Below the pieces are notes generated by a model. It did not search any database, was not told the DNA's origin, and worked only from the letters and a program-made list of their open reading frames with translations. 64,000 nt of DNA, taken from contig JAHABL010000005.1 in the NCBI GenBank assembly GCA_018376445.1, forward strand, positions 1 through 64,000, given 5' to 3'. Source of the DNA: Mycobacteriales bacterium. GTDB taxonomy: Bacteria; Actinomycetota; Actinomycetes; Mycobacteriales; Mycobacteriaceae. A program made the position numbers and the translations under genes. Shown in pieces: positions 18,727-27,568 of the stretch (position 1 is its first letter; each line of letters begins with the position of its first letter).

Positions 18727-19650
18727 ATGCTGACGAAGCTTCCCGAAGCCCGCACCATCACCGCCGAGCCAAAGACACAAGCGTGGTATATGGCACTGGC
18801 AGCAAACTTTGACGCCCGCCACATCGGCATCGACCCCGCCACCGGCTTCCGCACCATTGGTGGCTACTGGAATCTACTCAGTGCCGCCGCCGGTTTCCTC
18901 AACATCCTCACCATCACCGGTCTCACCCGCATCATCGTGGCAGGGCGTAAGGGCAGCAACGTCAAGTCCATCGTCTGGCTCGATCAGATTTGGCCCTGGA
19001 TCATTGCCTACGATCTGTGGAACCACGCCTTCCTCTACAACTCTCTCGGTGACTACACCTGGTACTGCTCGTTCGCACTACTGCTAGCCTGCACAATTCC
19101 CGCATTCACCTGGGCACGTGGTCAATGGATCTGGTTCCGTTGCTACACCCTTATGTACTGGATTGCGTTCTACAACTGGCTCCCCACCATCGCTACCCCA
19201 CCAAATGCAATGACCAACTTCGCCACTATGGACCCTGCCGCCAACAAAACGTGCTCCTGGCTCGCCCTTATCGCCAACGTCGCACTCTTCGTGTACTGGC
19301 TCTACTTGATTATCAAACACAAGCGGAACCCCTTCACAGAAGCCCTCTTCATGGAAACCAAGGCTTTCCGACGTGTCGTCAAAGAAACTTGCGACGACAA
19401 GGAGAAATACTTCATCACAGACTGTGTCGAGAAAACCCCCGAAGAACTCGGATTCGAACCCGACAGCCCCTTCCCACCTGCGAATGGTTACGTCACCCAC
19501 TACTTCTGGTGGGGCAAGAAAGACAAGCGCTACCCCAAGCTCCGCACACCGCTAAGCTCAACACCAGCACTCGTCAAGAAAGGAATTGAGTCCAATCCTC
19601 AATGGGATGTACCAGCTGGAGAGAACGGAGAACTAACCGACACCAACTAG
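18727..19650 (+). CDS. DUF5692-like membrane protein, probably 5'-truncated
   Basis: The 307-residue product looks like the DUF5692 family of polytopic membrane proteins of unknown function. Matching stretches are GGYWNLLSAAAGFLNILTITG, IWPWIIAYDLWNHAFLYN and FALLLACTIPAF. From memory, full family members carry more than 100 residues of extra membrane segments before this region. Here the frame opens at an ATG with no ribosome site, right against the dnaK HAIR elements. The gene may therefore be a 5' deletion remnant. A hydrophilic tail of about 90 residues (from about 205) has an odd mix of charged and aromatic residues. Four or five membrane helices remain. Confidence 0.6.
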   Translation: MLTKLPEARTITAEPKTQAWYMALAANFDARHIGIDPATGFRTIGGYWNLLSAAAGFLNILTITGLTRIIVAGRKGSNVKSIVWLDQIWPWIIAYDLWNHAFLYNSLGDYTWYCSFALLLACTIPAFTWARGQWIWFRCYTLMYWIAFYNWLPTIATPPNAMTNFATMDPAANKTCSWLALIANVALFVYWLYLIIKHKRNPFTEALFMETKAFRRVVKETCDDKEKYFITDCVEKTPEELGFEPDSPFPPANGYVTHYFWWGKKDKRYPKLRTPLSSTPALVKKGIESNPQWDVPAGENGELTDTN

Positions 19651-19702
19651 TGCCCTTGCAGTAGGTGCACAATGGTCAAGTTGCGCTTACTTTAGCCAAT
19701 CT

Positions 19703-22700
19703 GTGCCGCTGTATAAGATAGATAAGGTGACTAGTGACGACCTGCACGCGCTCGTGAATACCCCTCTCACGCACGCCAGCGCACCCACCATTCCCTGGGA
19801 TCTCACCATCCCCATCGGGATCGTCGCAACCCTCTTCAGCATCATCTGCTGGGGCGTCTTCATTCGCGGCGTCGTCCACCTCGTCACCATGCTGCGGCTG
19901 GCCGAACCCGACCACACCCGCACCAATCACCCCTGGCACCGGCTCTGGAACCTCCTCAAAGAATTCATTGCCCACACCCGCCTCATCCGCAAGCGCCGCA
20001 CCGTCGCCATCTCCCACTGGTTCGTCATGGTCGGCTTCCTGCTGGGCATCTTCATCCTCTTTGAGGCCTACATCCAGATGTTCGACCCGTCCAGCGGCTG
20101 GCCTTGGTTCCACGAACAACGCTGGTTCCGCGCCCTCGTCGAACTTGTCGGCATCACCACCGTCCTCGGCGGCCTCTACCTCACCCTCACCCGCCTAAAA
20201 AACAACCCCCACCTAGGCCGCAACAAACACTCCTCCCGCTTCTACAAGTCCAACATGGGAGCCGCCTACTTCGTGGACGCCGTCGTCATCCTCGAAGGCC
20301 TCGGCATGCTCGCCGTCAAGGCCGGCCAACTCGCCACCTTCCCCACCTTCGGCGGCGGTGACCCCACCATCGACTGGGCCACCTACTGGATAGCGAAGAT
20401 CCTCCCCTCCAACCCCCTCATGGTGAGCCTCTTCGCCGTGGCGAAACTCCTCATCGCCATGCTGTGGCTCCTCCTCGTCGGCTTCAACCTCAAGTGGGGT
20501 GTCGCCTGGCACCGCATCGGCGCCTTCTTCAACATTTTCCTCAAGCGTGAATGGGACGGCTGGACCTCCCTCCGCGCTGTCCGCCCCATGCGCAGCGGTG
20601 AGAAAACCCTCACCATGGACAACGTCGACCCCGACAAAGACCTCCTCGGCGTTGGCCGCATCCAAGACTTCACCTGGAAAGACTGGCTCGACTTCTCCGT
20701 CTGCACCGAATGCGGCCGCTGCCAGGATCTCTGCCCCGCCTGGAACACCGGCAAACCCCTCAACCCCAAACTCATCGCCACCGGGCTGCGCGACGTCGCC
20801 CAAGACAGCGCCCCCTATCTTACGGCCGCCCGTGCCGCCGGCTTCGTCGACCCAGACACCGGCCGCGTCGACCACGACGCTTTCCCCCGTCTCATCGACC
20901 TCCTCCCCGCCACGCCCACCGGGAAACTCGCCCACCAACGTGCCGAACTACAGCGCCTCTCCCAACCGCTCATCGGCCTCAGCCCCCAGCACCCGAACGC
21001 CCTACAGCACCCCGAACGCATCGGCCTCCTCGACGAAGAAGCCCTCTGGGCGTGCACCACCTGCGGCGCCTGTGTCGACCAGTGCCCCCTCGACCTAGAA
21101 CTCGTCGACCACGTCGTTAACCTGCGCCGCCACCAGGTACTCGCCGCCGACCAGTACCCACCGGAACTCGCCAGCCTTTTCAAGAACCTGGAAAGCAAAG
21201 GAAACCCCTGGGGCCAATCCCCCACTGCCCGGGAAACCTGGATCGACGAACTCGAACGAGAAACCGGCTGGCGCGTCCCCGTGTGGGGCAAAGACGTCCA
21301 CGACTTCGCCGGCGAAGGCATGGAATACCTCTTCTGGGTGGGCTGTGCTGGCGCCTACGAGGATCGCGCCAAAGAAGCCACCAAGGCCACCGCCCTCCTC
21401 CTGCACCTGGGCGGCGTCAAATTCTGTGTGCTGGGAAACCAAGAAACCTGCACTGGCGACTCCGCCCGCCGCGCCGGCAACGAATTCCTCTTCCAAGAGA
21501 TGGCAGCCCACAACACCGGACTCCTGGAATCCGTCTTTGGGGAGAGCCCGAACCGGAAGATCATCGCCACCTGCGCCCACTGCTTCAACACACTTGGCAA
21601 CGAGTACCCGCAGTCCTACACCGTCATCCACCACTCGGTCGTCCTCAACCAGCTGGTGAACCGCCGCCGCCTCGTCCCCACCACCCCGGTTGAGGGCATC
21701 ACCACCTACCACGACCCCTGCTACCTGGGCCGCCACAACCACTTCTACAGCCAGCCGCGCGAACTGGTAGAGTCCTCCGGCACCCAGGTGAAGGAAATGG
21801 ATCACATCCGCGAGCAGGCCTTCTGCTGCGGCGCCGGCGGTGCCCACTTCTGGATGGAAGAAAAGCACGGCACCCGCATCAACCTCATGCGCGTAGACGA
21901 GGCATTGCAGACCGGAGCCACCACCATCGCCACCGCCTGCCCCTTCTGCACCGTCATGATGTCGGACGGAGTGAAGCAGCGGATGACAGAATCCGAAAGC
22001 CGCCTGCTGGCCGCCCAAGCCAAACGCACCCGCGTCGCCGACATCTCCGTACTGCTGCTGGAATCTGTCCGGCGCGGCGACAAATTGCCCCAGCCACTCG
22101 TTCCCATCCCCGTGGGCGATATTGACGTCGAGCAGGAAATGGACGGCCTCGATCTGCCGAATGCCATCCCCGCCGAAGAAATGGCAACGGTCAACGACTA
22201 CACCACCACTCTCCAAGAGACCGACCAAGAAGCTGTCCGCGCTGCCGCCGCCGAACAGGAAGCCGTCGAAGACGTGCTGGCCGAGCTGGAAGAGGAAGCC
22301 GTCATCGACGATGCTTCCCTACTCGACGCGGGCGTGGTGACAGTCTCCCTACAAACCGTTGGTCTGCCTCTCCTTGGCCTCATTGAGCGCCCAGATGGTG
22401 TTCCCTCCGCCCAAGCTCCCGGCCCCGAACCCGTTGCGGTGCTCCCCAGTTCCCTGGCAACCTACCTGGCGGAGGCACAACAGCTGGAGAAGGAGCGGAA
22501 GGCCGAAAAAGAGAAAGCCGCCCAGCGAAAGGAGCGGGTGGAACGGGCTGGCCAGTCCGCCCCCGTTACCGGTAAACCGTTGGAAGAGAAAGCCGACAGT
22601 GCTGTCTCTGTGAAGGCTGCCGAGGTGGCCAAGGATGGTGCCGGTAACGAGCTCAACCTGGATGTGCCGGGCCTGCCGCTGGTAGGCATGATTGCCCGCA

Positions 22701-23143
22701 CTGATGGGGTGCCCACGCCGCTGCCACCGCTCTTGCCGGTTACTGAGGAGGCGGCCGCTAAGGCCAACCAGGCTATCGTGCATATTGCCCCCGCTGCCCC
22801 ACTGGTCGACGAGGACGGCCTAGATAGTGGTTCGGACCATAGCGTAGCTGGTTCCATTAGCAACGGTGCCAGTGACGGCGCTGACACGAGTGCAGAGGAT
22901 ACTGCTGTCGCGCCGGCCGATGCCGAAGAGAAGCGACTCCCCGTGCCCGGATTGCAGCTGCGTGCCGGTGTGCATGCCCCGTTCGACTTCTCCCGCCCAC
23001 TCGCCCCCACGACGGGCAGTCATGAGGGTGCCGACGGGGCGGATGAGGATCTTGCCGCTGAGCCTGCGAATAATACACATCAGGAGGGTGTCAGTATTCG
23101 TCCCGGACTTGCTGCTCCCCAGGATTTTTCAGTTTCCTCCTAA
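19703..23143 (+). CDS. Fe-S oxidoreductase, heterodisulfide-reductase-like (Rv0338c-like)
   Basis: The 1146-residue protein has an N-terminal NarI-like membrane domain of five helices (about 35-280), two 4Fe-4S motifs (CTECGRCQDLCPAWNTGKP at about 334 and CTTCGACVDQCPLDLE at about 453) and two CCG domains (VGCAGAYEDR at about 550; HDPCYLG to FCCGAGG at about 675-715). It matches the mycobacterial Rv0338c type, thought to pass electrons from the quinone pool to an unknown acceptor. A tail of about 350 residues is Ala/Glu-rich. It contains repeated motifs of the type GLPLxGxIxRxDGVP and PGLxxxxxxPxDFS, described under findings. GTG starts are possible at 19703 and 19727; neither has a strong ribosome site. 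Confidence 0.85.
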   Translation: MPLYKIDKVTSDDLHALVNTPLTHASAPTIPWDLTIPIGIVATLFSIICWGVFIRGVVHLVTMLRLAEPDHTRTNHPWHRLWNLLKEFIAHTRLIRKRRTVAISHWFVMVGFLLGIFILFEAYIQMFDPSSGWPWFHEQRWFRALVELVGITTVLGGLYLTLTRLKNNPHLGRNKHSSRFYKSNMGAAYFVDAVVILEGLGMLAVKAGQLATFPTFGGGDPTIDWATYWIAKILPSNPLMVSLFAVAKLLIAMLWLLLVGFNLKWGVAWHRIGAFFNIFLKREWDGWTSLRAVRPMRSGEKTLTMDNVDPDKDLLGVGRIQDFTWKDWLDFSVCTECGRCQDLCPAWNTGKPLNPKLIATGLRDVAQDSAPYLTAARAAGFVDPDTGRVDHDAFPRLIDLLPATPTGKLAHQRAELQRLSQPLIGLSPQHPNALQHPERIGLLDEEALWACTTCGACVDQCPLDLELVDHVVNLRRHQVLAADQYPPELASLFKNLESKGNPWGQSPTARETWIDELERETGWRVPVWGKDVHDFAGEGMEYLFWVGCAGAYEDRAKEATKATALLLHLGGVKFCVLGNQETCTGDSARRAGNEFLFQEMAAHNTGLLESVFGESPNRKIIATCAHCFNTLGNEYPQSYTVIHHSVVLNQLVNRRRLVPTTPVEGITTYHDPCYLGRHNHFYSQPRELVESSGTQVKEMDHIREQAFCCGAGGAHFWMEEKHGTRINLMRVDEALQTGATTIATACPFCTVMMSDGVKQRMTESESRLLAAQAKRTRVADISVLLLESVRRGDKLPQPLVPIPVGDIDVEQEMDGLDLPNAIPAEEMATVNDYTTTLQETDQEAVRAAAAEQEAVEDVLAELEEEAVIDDASLLDAGVVTVSLQTVGLPLLGLIERPDGVPSAQAPGPEPVAVLPSSLATYLAEAQQLEKERKAEKEKAAQRKERVERAGQSAPVTGKPLEEKADSAVSVKAAEVAKDGAGNELNLDVPGLPLVGMIARTDGVPTPLPPLLPVTEEAAAKANQAIVHIAPAAPLVDEDGLDSGSDHSVAGSISNGASDGADTSAEDTAVAPADAEEKRLPVPGLQLRAGVHAPFDFSRPLAPTTGSHEGADGADEDLAAEPANNTHQEGVSIRPGLAAPQDFSVSS

Positions 23144-23256
23144 GAACCCCCGAGGATCCGTCACGTACCAGCACAAACCGGTAGTGAGCTCTGGGGCCAA
23201 CAGGTGTAATCTTGCATCTGTACCAGTACGTTTAATATTTCACAGAAGAGAGCACA

Positions 23257-24480
23257 ATGAGCCCTCGGCCTCTCTACCAGTCCAAGAAACTGAAGAACGT
23301 CGTCTACGACATCCGCGGCCCGGTGCTGGACCGCGCCAATGAACTTGAAGCGCAGGGTGCTGAGATCCTCAAGCTCAACATCGGCAACCCCGGCAAGTTC
23401 GGCTTCCTGACCCCGAAGAACGTCACCGACTATATGAAGGACAAGCTCGACGCTGCCGTCGGCTACTCCGACTCCCGCGGTATTGCCGAAGCTCGCCAGG
23501 CCGTCATCAACCGCTACGCCAACACCCCGGGCTTCCCCGAGGTGGACATGAACAGCGTCTACATTGGCAACGGCGCCTCCGAGCTCATCACCATGTCCCT
23601 GCAGTCCCTCTGCAACCCCGGCGACGAAATCCTCCTCCCCGCCCCGGACTACCCGTTATGGACAGCCTCTACCGCCCTCGCCGGCGGCACCCCCGTCCAC
23701 TACCTGCTGGACGAGGCCAACGACTGGAACCCCAGCCTCGAGGACATCGAGTCCAAGATTACCGACAAGACCAAGGCCATTGTCGTCATCAACCCCAATA
23801 ACCCCACCGGTGCCGTCTTCTCCAAGGAGACGCTGGAGGGCATTGTCGACATCGCTCGCCGCCACAGCCTGCTAATCTTCGCCGACGAAATCTACGACCT
23901 CATCCTCTACACCGAGGCCCCGCACTATAACCTCGCCACTCTGGCCCCCGACCTGCTGGTGTTCACCTTCAACGGTCTCTCCAAGAGCTACCGTGCCTGC
24001 GGTTACCGCGCCGGCTGGGTTGTTATTACCGGCCCGAAGGACCACGCCCGCGACTTCCTCGCCGGCTTCCACCTGATGGCCTCCATGCGCTTGTGCTCCA
24101 ATGTGCCCGCGCAGTACGCCATCGTGGCAGCCCTGGAAGGCGAGCAGGACATTCAGATCCAGACCGCCCCCGGCGGCCGCCTCCACGAACAGTGGAAGAC
24201 CACCGTGGACACCCTCGACACCATCCCCGGTGTGTCCGTTGTGGTGCCGAAGGGCTCTATGTATGCCTTCCCGCGGTTCGACCCTGAGGTGTACCCGATT
24301 GCCGATGACGAGAAGTTTTCCATGTCTCTGGTGGAAAACGAGCACATCCTCATGACCCACGGCACCGCCTTCAACTACCCCACCACCGACCACCTGCGCA
24401 TTGTGATGCTGCCGGAGGCCGCGGTGCTGAAGGAAGCCATTGAACGTCTGGGCAACTTCCTCTCCAGCTACAAGGGCTAA
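23257..24480 (+). CDS. alaA: PLP aminotransferase, AlaA-like
   Basis: The 407-residue class I aminotransferase begins KLKNVVYDIRGPVLDRANELE, which closely follows E. coli AlaA (glutamate-pyruvate transaminase). In mycobacteria the orthologue is labelled AspC (Rv0337c). Visible PLP features are NNPTG (181-185), the D210-E-I-Y segment, and Lys about 243 in SKSYRACGYRAGW, the Schiff-base lysine. It most likely makes alanine from pyruvate and glutamate. It follows the Fe-S protein gene by 113 nt in the same direction, the arrangement I recall from mycobacteria. The start has AGAGAG a few bases upstream. Confidence 0.9.
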   Translation: MSPRPLYQSKKLKNVVYDIRGPVLDRANELEAQGAEILKLNIGNPGKFGFLTPKNVTDYMKDKLDAAVGYSDSRGIAEARQAVINRYANTPGFPEVDMNSVYIGNGASELITMSLQSLCNPGDEILLPAPDYPLWTASTALAGGTPVHYLLDEANDWNPSLEDIESKITDKTKAIVVINPNNPTGAVFSKETLEGIVDIARRHSLLIFADEIYDLILYTEAPHYNLATLAPDLLVFTFNGLSKSYRACGYRAGWVVITGPKDHARDFLAGFHLMASMRLCSNVPAQYAIVAALEGEQDIQIQTAPGGRLHEQWKTTVDTLDTIPGVSVVVPKGSMYAFPRFDPEVYPIADDEKFSMSLVENEHILMTHGTAFNYPTTDHLRIVMLPEAAVLKEAIERLGNFLSSYKG

Positions 24481-24511
24481 CTGCTGGGCCGTTAGGCCTT
24501 CGTCCTAAGAC

Positions 24512-24553
24512 ACTCCCTCCCCCTCACTTCTCCGTGAGAGGGAGGGAGTTTTT
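24512..24553 (+). terminator. Rho-independent terminator of alaA
   Basis: A 16-bp stem with one mismatch (24512-24527 with 24534-24549) and a 6-nt loop runs into TTTTT. It begins 31 nt after the alaA stop. Confidence 0.9.
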
Positions 24554-24693
24554 GTGCGCGTAGTAGATGGCGTGCGTGGAGGGGTAAATGACGACGCACG
24601 GGGATAGTGTGCGGACGTTGATGACACAGGTGGGGGCGCCATGGTGGGAATGCCAGAGTGGGGAGTGACGTGCAGGCGGGGTGGAAATAGTAA

Positions 24694-24731
24694 AAAGTGG
24701 GCTACCGGGGGTGAACCCGGTAGCCCACTTT
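24694..24731 (-). terminator. Terminator of the surface-protein gene
   Basis: A perfect 16-bp stem (24694-24709 with 24716-24731), 6-nt loop, with five T on the minus strand after the stem. It lies 45 nt beyond the stop of the minus-strand gene at 24776. Confidence 0.9.
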
Positions 24732-24775
24732 GTGGACTTTACGGAGCTTTATAGCGTGCTGTTACCAGCGGCTAA

Positions 24776-25771
24776 TTAGGCTTCGCCCTTCTTCTTGTTG
24801 CGGGCACGGTAGATACCGTAGCCAATGCCACCTGCTACTGCGAGGCAGAGGATGACGATACCAGCGATGGCGCCGCCGGAGAGGCCGCCGTCATCGGTGG
24901 GGGTGTCCTTGTAGGGATCCTCGTCAAGAACTTCCATGCCGGAGGCGTCGGTGGAGGGAGCAGCCTTGGAGGACTCGGTGCCCTTCTTGTCGCCGTCCTT
25001 CTTGTCGCCGTCCTTCTTGGCGTCTGCCTTCTTATCGTCGGCCTTCTTGTCGCCAGCCTTGGCAGCGTCGGCAGGGCCGCCCACAGCGTTCACGGACAGG
25101 AGGGTTGCCGGGCCGGAGAGGGCCTGGCAGTTCAGGCTAATGTGCTGGGTGCCGATGACCTGAGTGTCAACGACGTTGCGCATGGTGACGAAGTTCTGGG
25201 GGTTGTTGAATTCGCCAGCGGGGCCTTCCACTGCGGGGTGGACGGTGCCGATCTTGCCAGCCTTGGAGGCCTTCATCTTCATGACGATGGTCGGGACGGC
25301 CCAGTTGGCGTCCTTGCCTTCGACGGCAACGCCGAAGCCGGAGACCACGAGGGTCTTGCCGCCAACGAGGGAGATCTTCGGGGTGCCCTTAAGCACGGCG
25401 CCGGAGCCTTCCAGGCTTGCAGTCACGAAGGAGGAAGGATCATCGATGGTGAGGCGCATAACGACGTCGTCAGCGCTCTTAATAACGGCGATTGATTCCT
25501 TACCAGGGATCATTTCCGGCTTGTAGTTAACGCGGACCTCGTACTCTTCGCCAACCTTCACCTGATCGGGAGCAGAAACGTCGATGACGTCAGTCTTCTC
25601 ACGAGTCTCGTTGAAGTTCATCGGAGCACCGTTGGTACGGCAGCTGGACTTAATCGTCTTGGAAGCGGTGGCAGCGGAAGCGGTGCCGACCATGAGAGGG
25701 GACAAACTAAGGCTCAGACCCGCAGCAGCAGCGAGGGCGAAAGCCTTCTTGGTGATCGTTGAAGTTGACAT
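24776..25771 (-). CDS. Surface-anchored secreted protein with Lys/Asp repeats
   Basis: I do not recognise the family. The 331-residue product has a signal peptide (about 1-34, ending TASAATA) and a beta-rich domain of about 185 residues with two cysteines (about 45 and 218). Next is a hydrophilic spacer of KKADDKKADAKKDGDKKDGDKK repeats (about 240-270), then a C-terminal membrane helix (about 300-322, GGAIAGIVILCLAVAGGIGYGIY) and a basic end (RARNKKK). This is the layout of an envelope protein held by a C-terminal helix across a charged linker. There is no LPXTG motif. It is transcribed alone, with its own terminator. Confidence 0.75.
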   Translation of the reverse strand: MSTSTITKKAFALAAAAGLSLSLSPLMVGTASAATASKTIKSSCRTNGAPMNFNETREKTDVIDVSAPDQVKVGEEYEVRVNYKPEMIPGKESIAVIKSADDVVMRLTIDDPSSFVTASLEGSGAVLKGTPKISLVGGKTLVVSGFGVAVEGKDANWAVPTIVMKMKASKAGKIGTVHPAVEGPAGEFNNPQNFVTMRNVVDTQVIGTQHISLNCQALSGPATLLSVNAVGGPADAAKAGDKKADDKKADAKKDGDKKDGDKKGTESSKAAPSTDASGMEVLDEDPYKDTPTDDGGLSGGAIAGIVILCLAVAGGIGYGIYRARNKKKGEA

Positions 25772-26379
25772 GTATCCAATTTTACGTAGTGAAAGGCAAC
25801 ATTTCCTCGCTATTTCACTTCATGTAGCAACAAAAATGAGATTTTCGCCACGTAGTGGCACAACTTGGCCCACCGCCCAAAAAATGAACAAAAACTGCTC
25901 ATTTTTTATTAATCCTCAGCAATTAATAATGCTTTCATTTAGTGGCGTTGAACTGCACAAATAGTTGAAATGGTAACAAATTTCCATTTTCTGTTACTCC
26001 ACAGAATTTCGATATCTGAAGAAGAAATTTCGACGACTCTCCGATTGTCAAGGCTTTTGTGAGATGTGCGACATTTTTAGATTTCAGGGGTTTATTGCCA
26101 CCACCAAGCTCGCCCACGCCACCCGCCGCGCTACCCCGCCTCCCCTCTAGCCCCTCTTCCGCTTCCCCTCTAGCCTCTCCTCCGCCCCGCCTCCCCTGCC
26201 CTTTCCCGGGCGAAAAATCCGGAGGTCCGACCTTCTTCGCAAGCTCCCTGAGCGCTTGTACCATAGGAGTATCGTGCGAGCGCGATCAACCCCTCCACGC
26301 TCGCTGCCGACGCCGCAGAGACTGTCCGACTGCCGCGTGACACCGTGGAGACTACCGTTACCGAAAGGACGCATGCGAC
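25772..26379. other. Intergenic region: AT-rich half and pyrimidine tract
   Basis: No gene is supported here. The left part (about 25780-26095) is strikingly AT-rich for this genome and holds an inverted repeat (AAAAAATGA 25879-25887 with TCATTTTTT 25899-25907) and two ATTAAT palindromes. The right part (about 26100-26215) is a C/T-rich tract with repeats such as CCCCTCTAGCC. Promoters for the divergent surface-protein gene and nrdF must lie here. I found no clear NrdR-type repeat. Confidence 0.6.
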
Positions 26380-27399
26380 ATGCCGTTTGAGGTTCTCACC
26401 CCCGCCCAAATTGCCTCCGGCCACAAAGCCGACCGCATCCTCGACACCATTAAGGCCAGCCCCATCGACTGGAATAACATCGAGGACCCCAAAGACAAGG
26501 AAGTGTGGGACAAGCTCACCGAAAACTTCTGGCTACCAGAAAAGGTGCCACTGTCCAACGACGTCAAGTCCTACAATGACCTCCCCAAGGCGGAAAAGAA
26601 GGTCATGCAGAACACCTACGGCATGCTCACCCTGCTCGACACCATCCAATCCACCGTGGGCGCCACCGCCATGGTGGGCGACGCCCTCACCCCACACGAG
26701 GAAGCCGTCTACTCCAACATCGTCTTTATGGAGTCCGTGCACGCCAAGTCCTACTCCTCCATCTTCTCCACCCTCTGCTCCAAGGAAGAAAACGACGCCA
26801 TCTTCCGCTGGACAGAGAACAACGAGCTGGTGCAGAACCTGGCTCGCATCCAGATGAACTTCTACACCGACATCGACCCCATTAAGCGGAAGATTGCCGG
26901 CACCATGCTGGAGGGCTACCTCTTCTACACCGGCTTCTTTACCCCCTTCTACATGGGATCCCGCAATAAGCTGCCGAACACTGCCGACCTGCTGGGCCTC
27001 ATCTTCCGCGACGAGCGCGTCCACTGCTACTACACCGGCTACAAGTACCAGAAAATGCTGGAGCCGCTCTCTCCAGAAGAGAAGGAACGCTACAAGGAGA
27101 TGACGTTCGACTACCTGCTCGAACTCACCGCCACCGAAGAGGCCTTCCTCCACGAGCTCTACGATGAGGTTGGCTGGTCCGAGCTGGCGATTTCCTACAG
27201 TCACTTCAATGCCAACACCACCTTGAAGTACCTGGGTTACGAGCCGCTCTACCCCGCCGACGTGTGCCATGTGGATCCGGGCGTGATGGGTTACATTGCC
27301 TCCGACAACATGGAGAACCACGACTTCTTCTCCGGTTCCGGCTCCACCTACATTGTGGGCGAAGTGGAGAACACTACCGACGACGACTGGGACTTCTAG
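26380..27399 (+). CDS. nrdF: Class Ib ribonucleotide reductase beta subunit
   Basis: NrdF carries the dimetal-tyrosyl radical that starts reduction of ribonucleotides by NrdE. The 339-residue protein keeps all metal ligands, by alignment to NrdF: Asp 87 (LLDTIQ), Glu 118 and His 121 (MESVHAKSY), Glu 178 (MLEGYLFYTGF), Glu 212 and His 215 (RDERVHCYY). The radical Tyr is at 125. The usual RDEAVHGYY motif reads RDERVHCYY. This is therefore a normal class Ib protein, not the metal-free variant. The partner genes nrdH, nrdI and nrdE are not adjacent. Its long, AT-rich upstream region suggests separate regulation. Confidence 0.96.
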   Translation: MPFEVLTPAQIASGHKADRILDTIKASPIDWNNIEDPKDKEVWDKLTENFWLPEKVPLSNDVKSYNDLPKAEKKVMQNTYGMLTLLDTIQSTVGATAMVGDALTPHEEAVYSNIVFMESVHAKSYSSIFSTLCSKEENDAIFRWTENNELVQNLARIQMNFYTDIDPIKRKIAGTMLEGYLFYTGFFTPFYMGSRNKLPNTADLLGLIFRDERVHCYYTGYKYQKMLEPLSPEEKERYKEMTFDYLLELTATEEAFLHELYDEVGWSELAISYSHFNANTTLKYLGYEPLYPADVCHVDPGVMGYIASDNMENHDFFSGSGSTYIVGEVENTTDDDWDF

Positions 27400-27480
27400 C
27401 CGCCGCCTCAACTGCGTCAGCTGAGGCGTCTGCACTAGTTCTGCAGAAGTACAGTTGCTGACCGTTTCCGCACTTATACA

Positions 27481-27516
27481 AGAATCCCGGAAGGTTCCTG
27501 AGCCTTCCGGGATTCT
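27481..27516. terminator. Terminator between nrdF and the convergent anti-sigma-like gene
   Basis: A perfect 14-bp stem (27481-27494 with 27503-27516), 8-nt loop, followed by TTGTTATTT. It is placed to serve nrdF and, on the other strand, the gene ending at 27569. Confidence 0.85.
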
Positions 27517-27568
27517 TTGTTATTTCGTTAGCGGGGTGACGGGTCCTGCTGTCCTCAGGGGCAGGTAG

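Noticed and set aside
26380..27399. NrdF as a metal-free class Ie-type radical subunit
   Set aside because: All carboxylate and histidine metal ligands and the radical tyrosine are present, so it is a normal dimetal class Ib subunit.
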